Source: Silene noctiflora
Lineage: Eukaryota; Streptophyta; Magnoliopsida; Caryophyllales; Caryophyllaceae
Length of the DNA stretch: 29,615 nt
Reading direction: 5' to 3'
Assembly: GCA_009801015.1 (NCBI GenBank)
Contig: VHZZ01001391.1
Location: 13,506-43,120, forward strand
Positions 1 to 8,326 of this stretch are shown piece after piece. Position 1 is the first letter of the stretch. Every line of letters starts with the position of its first letter. The notes beneath the pieces were generated by a model that was not told where the DNA came from, ran no database searches, and worked only from the letters and a program-made list of their open reading frames with translations. Both the position numbers and the translations under genes were made by a program.

Positions 1-929
1 ATATACTAACATGAAAATTGATCAATTGAGAATCGAGTCAAAAACCCAAAAGAGTAACCTAAAACGTATTCAACTGCAACAAATTCAGCATATCCGCATT
101 TGGATTTATTTTAACATGAACCGATTCGACCTTGAATAATTCAACATACACTTGTACACATCTTTGATAGTCCAACTCGAATCTAAACGGAGCCCAACAT
201 TGACTCGACATAAACCCGATCGACTTTAGTAGTTTATACAAATTTAGATGGGTTATCTCAATGAACTTTAACTGAATCAAGTTATCAAACCAAAAATATA
301 ATCATTAGAGATGGAAGTGATTCGTACCTCGTGTCGGCTCACCGTGCTTGAAGGAGAAAACGGTACGACCCAGGCACGCGAATGTGGGCTTTGTGTTGTG
401 CCCCAGCAATTCCTCTACTTCAACATCATTTCTTTGCATTTTCGATGTACCTAAGCGTGCTAGGCTGCCCCTAGGTGGGTCATACCGTGCCTGAGCTAGG
501 CACAGTCTTCTTCCTCAAATTTTGGCTCAGACACAGCCCATCGCGTGTCGTACTATCGTACCATGTTGAGTCATGTTAATTTCGTGTCGTGTCAAAATGG
601 GTCATGGGCCAAATTAAATAAACCAAGTTTAAACGGACCTAAAATGGAATCGAATGACTAACTATGTACTCCGTATCACAATGTTTTTGAAATGAAAAGG
701 AGTATTTGAAAAAGGTAGGGAAAAGGGGAAGGACAGTCAAAAAGAGAAGTAAGAAAAAGAGACAAAGAGATGTGTCAGTTTTTGAAAATGTCAAATGAAA
801 GGAATTGGAGTCATGTTGTTGCGACAACACCCTGCTAATACTACTGCTCACTGGCGGCTTCCTTTCATAACACTGCTACACTCTCCTCCCTGAAACTTTC
901 CTCTTTCTTGCAATGCTCATTAGCTACAG
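1..929. other. intergenic region with degenerate repeat
   Basis: No supported gene. Roughly 300-620 is richer in GC than its surroundings and repeats short words such as GTGTCG, CGTGCC and GGCAC (for example near 480-510 and 540-600). This is the kind of composition seen in remnants of dispersed plant repeats, but I cannot assign a family. Short ORFs here on either strand look random. The stretch 690-790 is purine-rich. Confidence 0.35.
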
Positions 930-937
930 TATTTAAA
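930..937 (+). promoter_or_regulatory. TATA-like box
   Basis: TATTTAAA sits at 930-937 and is followed by a long pyrimidine-rich leader (about 945-1030), a usual look for a plant core promoter and 5' UTR. No recognised gene follows on this strand, only a 36-codon ORF at 1043. The box could equally be chance in AT-rich DNA. Confidence 0.25.
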
Positions 938-1042
938 GCCTACGTCTCCCTTCTTTTTTTTTTTACCCCTACCATTTTACCCTAACCAAACTCCCTTTAC
1001 ACTCTCAACCCGCAGCTCCCTTTACCTTATGCTCTGAAACTT

Positions 1043-1153
1043 ATGTCCTCTTTTTATTTATTGCTTTTGTTGTTTTCCTGTATTTTATCCCTTCTTTCTG
1101 CCATTATCAGAAATCAACAATTGGTGTTTTTCATGCAATTGAAAAACCATTAA
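1043..1153 (+). CDS. possible short secreted-peptide ORF (speculative)
   Basis: An ATG at 1043 opens a 36-residue ORF ending in TAA at 1151-1153. After MSSFY it has a leucine-rich hydrophobic run (about residues 5-22) resembling a signal peptide, then a short polar tail ending KNH. The ORF lies about 105 bases after a TATA-like box and a pyrimidine-rich leader. A possible splice donor (CAG|GTATTA) comes five bases after the stop, so a spliced form with another C-terminus is conceivable. The tail matches no plant signalling-peptide motif that I know (CLE, IDA, PSK, RALF). An out-of-frame ATG just upstream at 1029 would give a two-codon uORF. It may be chance. Confidence 0.18.
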   Translation: MSSFYLLLLLFSCILSLLSAIIRNQQLVFFMQLKNH

Positions 1154-1711
1154 ACCAGGTATTACATTATATTGGAGATTTGGAGATAACATATCAAATG
1201 CCCAAGGTTACAGTTTTGCTTCTGTATTCAGCAAATAACGGAGTATTCCGTATCATTTTTTGTTTATACAAGTACTACGGATAACAATACTATAATACAA
1301 TAAGTCTCGCTTAAAGACGGATAGGGATATACCCATCTTAAATGAGAAGTCGTGACTATAATAAAGGTGCTTGCAAAAAGTATATTTGTGTGTACAAAAA
1401 TATGCCCACAGCACAGAATTGAGACATTTAATGCTCTAGATTGTAGACTAATTACATCACAAAATTTTCGCATCAAAATCAGGGCTTTTTCGCTACTAAA
1501 AGCCTCATGTATTCTACCACAACACAAACGATTATGAACGACTCAACTATATAGAGCCCAAGCAGCAGGTTCACAGCAAACGGTTTGGTTGCTCGATATA
1601 ATCGCTGGGTGATTTCAAGAATAACCGTAAAGCAAGCAAGAAGACTAATTATGGACAAAATTAAAGAACTCAAAATGCAAAATTAATCGCTAATCATACG
1701 TGTTAAGGAGT
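1154..1711. other. intergenic / 3' flank of TPD1-like gene
   Basis: AT-rich, with no supported gene apart from the small inverted repeat at 1302-1352. The part nearest 1711 should be the 3' UTR of the TPD1-like gene on the minus strand. A hydrophobic 64-codon minus-strand ORF here (1479-1673) begins 38 bases after the TPD1-like stop and has no recognisable similarity. Confidence 0.4.
1302..1352. repeat. short inverted repeat (MITE remnant)
   Basis: AGTCTCGCTTAAAGACGGAT at the left is imperfectly complementary to the right side, which reads CCCATCTTAAATGAGAAGT. The whole is about 50 bp, so it resembles the two ends of a small inverted-repeat transposon with its middle lost. The AAGACGG word also occurs at the end of the element at 26055. 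Confidence 0.4.
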
Positions 1712-4700
1712 TCACAAGCAACTCATGGCTGAAATGACAAGAGGGTAACTCCGAGTGTCAGCATACTGGAACGAAATGGATTGCCCGTTTGGGAGAGGAC
1801 GGCCGCCATTGACAAGGCAATCATTGTAATTGATACGCTTGAAGATGCGAGGGTCGATGAGGCGAGCAGAGCTAAACCAGCCACAGTGGATGTGTATGTT
1901 AGAAATGTCACAACCCGAGACACAGGCATTGACAATTTCAACGGTGTAGGTGGGTATGCCGGAGGGAAGAGGGGCTCCAGGACCTTGGCTGACAATGATA
2001 TCAGATTCAGTGCACTTGTTGGTGTCTCCCCAGAAACGAGCTGGCTTGTCAACTGGCCTTTTTGGAGCTATTACACAAAAGAAGATAAAGGGGAAAAGGT
2101 TGTTTAGTGAAATCAGGAAAGGAAATACTGGTCAATTAAAGGCAAACAGAGAACATTAAACTAATTAAAAGAATGATGCAGCAATGTCTTTTACACGGTC
2201 AAGAGAAGGATTCTTCGGACACAATTAGCATTTTCAGTGAGAAAAACAGGAAAAGGATGGGGGCTGGGGGCAAAACTAAAAAATTAAGCAAAGCCAATAG
2301 AAGGCAATCTATTGAAGTTAGATACTGTAACATGTTCATCAGCACAGCAAATCAGTAGCCTACTTTCCACATGGCTCCTGTACTACAACACCACCACCAC
2401 CATTTTCATGGACTGGTGCCTCAAGGATTCCTGTGTAAGGTGAGGTAAGAGGGGCTCGGATTATGCCTATGTTTTAAATAACACAGAGATTGTTTCTTAA
2501 AGATCAATACTGATAATCGCGTTAAAATTGAATAGTACGCAAGTGCTTCACAGTAGAGAAAACACAACCAATATAACAAGTCATATTAAGGACCGTAAGT
2601 CGTTAACTCCGTTGTAAATGAAGAATTTCACATAGCTCTTATCTATGCTCTCTTTTTGTTCATAACTGGAAGTAAATAAAAGTGAATAGCACCTACACAG
2701 CATCATTGAAAATGCAAAGCACAGACTTACAGGTATTACAACAATTGTTCTACCAACCTTCCCTACTGACTTCAGAAAGTAATGCATCAAGAAAGACACA
2801 GCCACATAGCAAAAGCACCAAAAGCCCAGGGAATACTTCTACCACAACTACATTTTCAATCCCCAAACTTCTTTCTCAATATGTTAAGAAACCTTGATGC
2901 TTCTTTCTCAATATGTTGAGAAACCTTGATGCAACTTTTAAAACAAAGACGATTTGTAGACAAGAGTGCAAAAGTGTGCAGTGTAGTATCCAAATTCTTA
3001 TGAAACTTCACTAACATGCCCTGATCCTTGAACCGTGCAGCATAGAAAACATGTTTAGCGATCACAAACAGACGTAGATTTCACAATGTGGATAACGAAT
3101 AGGTCAAAGAGGCTGGACTGTATACGATCAAATTCAATTAAAATAACAGGTAGTATTGGACATCGATCACATTATTATAAAAGGAGAATTGCCAATTGTT
3201 GTATGCACCGTATAGTCAAGTGCCCAATGTAATGAACACAATGCAGAAAACTAACAAACTACTCATGTATACAAGCACAATGCACCCAATAGTCAGGACA
3301 CTAAGTTGTATGTCACCTTCACTAATCAAGCTCTACCCTCCAGTGTGATATTCCACATAGAATTAAGCGAAGTTAGGCAATCCCCGACGAGTTTTCACAA
3401 GGAATAATCAGCGATTGATAAAGTGATCTTACTTTCTCCTCTTCTATTAAAGCAAACATTCACATGTGGATAACACTATAAGAGCTCTTGGACAACAAAC
3501 CCACGTAAATTACTACTACAACATGCATAAAATTGCGAAACACCAACATTCTACTCCACATGTTATACTAGCATATCAAAACCTAGCAGAATTCTTATTA
3601 CAATACAATAATACAACAATCCATTGTCGTAAATACAACAAAATATAAATTTTTTAACATGAAAATATCGACTTTTTTGCAAGACAAATGTGACCACTTG
3701 ACTTCACAACCACAACACGTGATACTCTTTTACCCCCAACAACTAATTTAAATGAATTCTCAAGACTAAACTTACCTTTTTATTTAAATGGACCTATCCG
3801 ACTTATTGCAAGCCAAACATCACCTATCGAAAGCATATTACTATTCCGTAAATAACAAATATGCACACCATTAGCTAAAAAATCCCGCTATTCAAACAAA
3901 TTCCACATTAACTCATCTAAGTGACAAACATTCAAAATTAAAGCACTACAACTACTTCTTCATATGGTCCCCCCTCACAAGAAAGCAAAATTCTCACAAC
4001 ATTAACCATCCAAAAAACGAGAATACCACCTAAAATGTCTAAAACGGGCAAAAAGTATCATCCAGCTGGTATATGTTAAAAATGCAACAACTCATATTAT
4101 CACCTCACAACATTTACTGCAAATTACAAAAGCAATGAAAATAACAATTTCCACTACCTTAGAAAAAACTAGCGAATGTGACAAAATAAATTAGCTAACT
4201 GCCAAAAGTTCGTATAGTACCCGATCTGACAACTCTCCACAACATATTGTGGATCCACTACCAAAACAGTTGGAGCAAAAGAGATGATGAAGAATAAATA
4301 AAAGGAAAAAATAAAATGCTTACACAACAATTTCCGGTGAGGTGATGATACAACGTTGTTAATTGCGTAATTTATCAGCTTCGTCACATGTAATCCATGG
4401 ATTTTGGACCGTAATTCTGTAAAACCTGGAAAATTGAACACATTGTGTATAAGAAATTGCGTAATAATGTTTATTTATTTGATGATTACGAGTAATTTTA
4501 ACATAAAAATATGCCAAATCATATTAAACTTCTTCACAATTACAAATAATTTATTAATTTCATCACATGAACCTCTGGATTATGGACTGTAATCCTTAGA
4601 ATCTAGAAAATTGAACACATTATACAAAGACACTTTTGCGTGTATGATAATTTCGCGAAAATTTCATACTAAACTTCATCACAATCCAAAAAACAAGTCT

Positions 4701-5070
4701 CAAATTCATCACATAAAAGTATAAAACCTCTGGATTTTGGACCACTCTTCTGTAAAACCTAGGAAATTGATAGAATTACACATAAGCAACTGCGTAATAC
4801 GGAGTATTTAATTACTCCGTATTTGATTATGATATTATTATACTCTTTAACATGAAAAACTCGCGGAATCATACAATTCATCACGCTTAAAAATTAATCA
4901 GGCACTAAAACCGTGATTAGTATTATAATATTATTTTATTCGGAGATGAATACTATACCAGTAGGACGAAGAACAGTGAGGATTAACAGAACAGAAATAA
5001 CCGCCGTAACAACCGCGATTCTCCGCCTTTGAGACGAAAAAGATGACGAAGACATAGTCGGAGCACACAT
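1712..5070 (-). CDS. TPD1-like (TAPETUM DETERMINANT 1 family) secreted protein
   Basis: Three coding exons rebuilt by reading: 5070-4959, 4425-4324 and 2067-1712. Both introns are GT..AG and both junctions fall after codon position 1, so the frame closes exactly to 189 aa. Residues 18-36 form a hydrophobic signal sequence after an RRR stretch; ATG5055 (Met6) is an alternative start. Exon 3 encodes the whole family domain: FWGDTNKC, then SQGPGAPLPSGIPTY, CVSGCDISNIHIHCGWFSSA, DCLVNGGRPL and a C-terminal Cys. The six cysteines expected of the family are present (90, 120, 124, 133, 155, 188). Arabidopsis TPD1 is a small secreted ligand of the EMS1/EXS receptor kinase that sets tapetal cell fate in anthers; the many TPD1-like paralogues are less well known. 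The function here is inferred. Exons 1 and 2 are supported by frame, splice sites and an HRKLL stretch, and are less certain than exon 3. Confidence 0.88.
2385..2575 (-). mobile_element. diverged SINE-like copy in intron 2 of TPD1-like gene
   Basis: Reading on the plus strand: a run of CCA/ACA triplets, then GGTGCCTCAAGGATTCC, GTAAGAGGGGCTCGGAT, then ATAACACAGAGATTGTTTC. The same order of blocks occurs at 12495, 15685 and 22518. This is the most diverged copy. The triplet run would be the 3' (TTG)n tail of an element on the minus strand. Confidence 0.45.
2869..2932. repeat. 32-bp tandem duplication
   Basis: The 32 bases at 2869-2900 (starting TTCTTTCTCAATATG) are repeated directly at 2901-2932 with one difference (TTAAG against TTGAG). 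It lies in intron 2 of the TPD1-like gene. It is probably a recent slippage duplication. Confidence 0.85.
4371..4780. repeat. three degenerate tandem copies spanning exon 2 of TPD1-like gene
   Basis: The block reading (plus strand) TCACATG..CCTCTGGATTTTGGACC..TCTGTAAAACCT..GAAATTGA occurs three times: about 4371-4440 (inside and just 5' of exon 2), 4550-4622 and 4700-4780. Spacing is about 177 and 156 bp. Intervening sequence such as CATACTAAACTTCATCACAAT also recurs, so whole units of about 160-175 bp were duplicated. The two upstream copies keep an AG at the acceptor position but have in-frame stops, so they look like dead exon copies inside intron 1. Confidence 0.7.
4796..4823. repeat. small palindrome (AATACGGAGTA arms)
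   Basis: Arms AATACGGAGTA and TACTCCGTATT (11 bp each, exact) are separated by 6 bases. TACGGAGT/ACTCCGTA words are scattered through the window (for example near 666, 1241 and 25630) and look like leftover ends of small inverted-repeat transposons. This one lies in intron 1 of the TPD1-like gene. Confidence 0.6.
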
Positions 5071-7315
5071 CGTGGATGATGCCAGAAGAGAGAGAAAATT
5101 GACGAACGAACGGAAATCGCTGCTCGGTGTATTATCTCCTTTTCGGACGAGTCAACTCAGCGAAGAACTTGCAATTTGACGAGCGAGTAATGAACGCCGT
5201 AACTCGGTCTGCAACAAAATGATTAAACACAGTTAACTACAAAACGAGTGCAAATATTAAGTATATATGCAGGAAAATTCGGATAAAAAATACGAACGAG
5301 TTAATGAAAGCGAAACTCGGTCCGCCGTCGAGCGAGTCAACTCGGAAATGCGTTCAACGACGAAATACAGACGATAACTCGGTACACGAAAAACGAGTTA
5401 ACTCAGTGAAAAGACCTTCAACAATGGCGGAACAGTTGAAAAAACAACAACAAAAAGCTTGTGAGAGAAGGAAGTGACAGAAAAAGAGTGAAAGGAAACA
5501 AAACCTCGAAGAAGATGATAGGAATAATAAAAACGTCAAATCACATCAAAACTAGTAAAAACAGTAAAATAATGAGTAGAATATAGGATTTGACTTAAGA
5601 AGATCTCAATATCGACGGCGTATTTTCGGAAACTATCAAAAACATTCATATCAAAACTGTACACTCAGTATTTACACTACAGAACCTCGATAACCGCGAA
5701 AAATCAACAATTTCAGAAAGTTCACGAAACCCTAGGGAGAAAAAATAGGGATTTTTTACATCTTCGTTTTAGTAATGCAAGCAATTTTGAACGTAGATTT
5801 GTAATCCTGCATGCTCAAACTTAGTAATGAAAATTCACAAATTATTGCCTTTTAAATGTTCGTGTAAAACCGACTCATAGGAGAAAAGCGTAATTTGACC
5901 CGAAGAAGAAAGGGAGGGGAAGGATGGTTGATCGCTTTTATTCAATATTAATGTAAAATCGACTCATAGACGGTTTTTACCTGAAAAAAGAAGGGGAATT
6001 GTGAGAAAATGAGAGGGGGGTGCACGAGTGGGGTGGGAGAGGATAAAATGATGAAATAGAATGAATGAATGAAGGGGGGGTTTAGAAAATGGAATGACGT
6101 AGATTTGTAGGGTATTTATAGAAGGGTAATTAATTAAGGAGGAGTAAATGAGTTTGAAATTGTTATTACAATTACTTAAATTAGTAATATTGAAAATGTT
6201 GATGGTGAAATTTGGGCTAAATTTCTGAAATTATTCATGTGATTATATTCAATGTAGGGTATTAGGGGTGTAGAGTGCACGTGGGTGTGATTATTTAGTG
6301 GGTTTGTTTTGAGTTGATTTTAGGTAATTGGAGGATGAATAGTGAATAATGATGATTGTTGTTGTCAAATCTGATTGTGTGAACGTGTGAGTTTTTAATT
6401 GGGATGTCTTTGTTTAGGTCTATGTAATCGAGGTAATTGCTGTTTTGTTAGGGTAAAAATGTAAAATCGTCTTTTTCTACTCAAGGTGTAATGTAGTTTC
6501 TTCATTACTTAGAATAACCTTCTTGCCAACTATATGCACCAAAAATTACGACTTATGGTAAAATGTGGACAGTGGACGGATGAAAGTAAATGGGTAATGA
6601 ACTACTAACATTGGAAAATAGTGGATAATGGAGGTTTGTTGGTTAGGTGTCAACTCGAACATAAATATTTTGTTAGTAAGATTATTTAAGGATTAAAACA
6701 GGTCCAAAAATGTTATTATTATTATTGTATTTTTTAGGTTCTACTTGTTAAAAATAAGTTTATTTAAGTAAAATTTATAATCATTTTTCACGAATTAGAT
6801 CGAAATTATCAAATTGAACTCAATTCATACTACGTAGGGTACAAAAATCAGTTGAGGGATATGTATGATAAGAAACAAAAATGATAGTCCTTGATCTCTT
6901 TTACGGTCAAATTCTTTAAACAAAATGAAAAAACATCCCATTAACACAACAAGCACCACTAATGCACCTCGCAATCAAGGGGTTTCAATTAGATTAAAAT
7001 TATCAAGCCGAACTAAATTTATAGTATCTGAGTTGAACTCTACCAATGACTTTATTTAAGCTAAAATTAAATTTAAAAGAACGAAACCTAAACATGAAAC
7101 CCGCCTAACAACCGTTACCAACCCACCAATCCAATCCACCCAACCCCTCCCCTCCACTTAATACACCAATATCGTTGACCCAGACATCCACACTATCGCA
7201 ACCCAACCTACCTCACCAGTCACCACCCCCATAACCCTCTCCCCATCCTAAAAAAACAACAAATTTGGAAAATACTCCAAAACAAGAAGATGGTATAGTA
7301 ATATATGCTGCAAAA
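5071..7315. other. divergent intergenic region
   Basis: No gene supported. It separates the TPD1-like gene (minus) from GSA (plus), so it should hold the promoter of the first. Besides the 12-mer cluster there is a short direct repeat, TGTAAAACCGACTCATAG near 5864 and TGTAAAATCGACTCATAG near 5951. There are also purine-rich runs (5900-6080), a TTATTATTATTATTG run near 6713, and a pyrimidine-rich CCCAACCCCTCCCCTCC stretch near 7138-7157. Confidence 0.4.
5149..5406 (-). promoter_or_regulatory. cluster of GAGTYAACTCRG 12-mers upstream of TPD1-like gene
   Basis: Near-palindromic 12-mers lie at 5149-5160 (GAGTCAACTCAG), 5334-5345 (GAGTCAACTCGG) and 5395-5406 (GAGTTAACTCAG). Related ACTCGGT words lie between them (near 5204, 5315 and 5376). 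On the minus strand, the sense of the gene starting at 5070, the first two contain TTGACT, the W-box recognised by WRKY factors. They sit about 80-340 bases upstream of the start codon. Regulatory use is inferred from position and motif only. Confidence 0.4.
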
Positions 7316-8089
7316 GGTCGTCGACACATTATTTCAAATCGTCGATAATATTAATGAACTTTCTATTTTACGCCTCTCATAATTTGTACTTAACATCTCT
7401 ATTGAACTTCAAATTTAATCGAGCTAATGAACCAAAAATAAGCGAGTGAATGAAACAAACTTAATCGAATTAACGAAACAAAATTAGTTGAATCAACGAA
7501 CAAATTAATCGACAAACAAATCAACTAAATTTAATCGACAAACAAATCAACTAAACTAATTGAATTAATTAATTACTAACAATACACCATACAGATTTAT
7601 TCAGAAAAATAATTTCAAAACAAATTAAAACCAATCAAATTATTTACCAAAAAAAAAGTTAGAAGTGAGAGTTGCATGTCCAAACCTAGGTCGAGACATG
7701 AGAGTTGCACAGAGACGTGCAACTCTCATGTCTCGACCAAGGTTGGGAGGTGGGAGTTCCATGTCTGACCCCCTTTTTTTAAATAATTTGATTAATTTAA
7801 CATTGTTTCAATTAGTTTAATTCGATTACTAATTCAGTGTTTCTATTAGTAATTCGTTATTTTGATTATGTTGATAGTAATTCAACCTTATTGTTGGTTT
7901 AGATTAGTTTAATACAATTAGTAATTCGTTGTTTCAAATAGTAATTTGTAGTTTCGATTAACTTGCCAGTAATTTGATCTTAGTTGTTAGTTTTAATTTG
8001 TTGATTAATTGAAATGTTTGGGCAACGAAGAGATAATTTGGGAAGTTCATTAAATTTTATCGACGATTCGAAGTAATGTGTCGACGACA
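7316..8089. mobile_element. long fold-back (inverted-repeat) element upstream of GSA
   Basis: The two halves are imperfect reverse complements along their whole length. The outer end GGTCGTCGACACATT (7316-7330) matches AATGTGTCGACGAC at 8075-8088. Next inward, TCGTCGATAATATTAATGAA pairs with TTCATTAAATTTTATCGACGA. AT-rich arms follow, including CAAATTATTT (about 7637) against AAATAATTTG (about 7780). The centre is a perfect 22-bp inverted repeat (7689-7710 with 7717-7738) around a 6-base loop, AGAGAC. There is no coding capacity. A clear target-site duplication is not visible. It fits a non-autonomous long-armed MITE or fold-back transposon. Its right end is only about 240 bases from the GSA start codon. 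Confidence 0.8.
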
Positions 8090-8326
8090 TTTAGCAATCG
8101 GGCTTGCGATATCAAAACTGAAACACACATGTCCAAATCCACCCACACCATAAAGCCCAGATCTTAAACTCGCCCACAAACTTTCAACAAACGACGACGT
8201 ACCCAACCCCAAATCTCCTTTTTCAATCCATTCAACATTTTGATTTTTGACATTTTCTGCCTTCATCTTCTTCTACCTGATCTCCTCTTATCTTCACAAT
8301 TACAAGCTTAGAGAGAGAATTTAGCC

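Noticed and set aside
1479..1673. Hydrophobic 64-codon minus-strand ORF
   Set aside because: It lies in the presumed 3' UTR of the TPD1-like gene, is AT-driven, and shows no family motif.
1723..2107. Open frames of about 108 codons on both strands (1723-2052 minus, 1781-2107 plus)
   Set aside because: They are shadows of exon 3 of the TPD1-like gene, which uses another minus-strand frame with six conserved cysteines and the CDISNIH and DCLVNGGRPL motifs.
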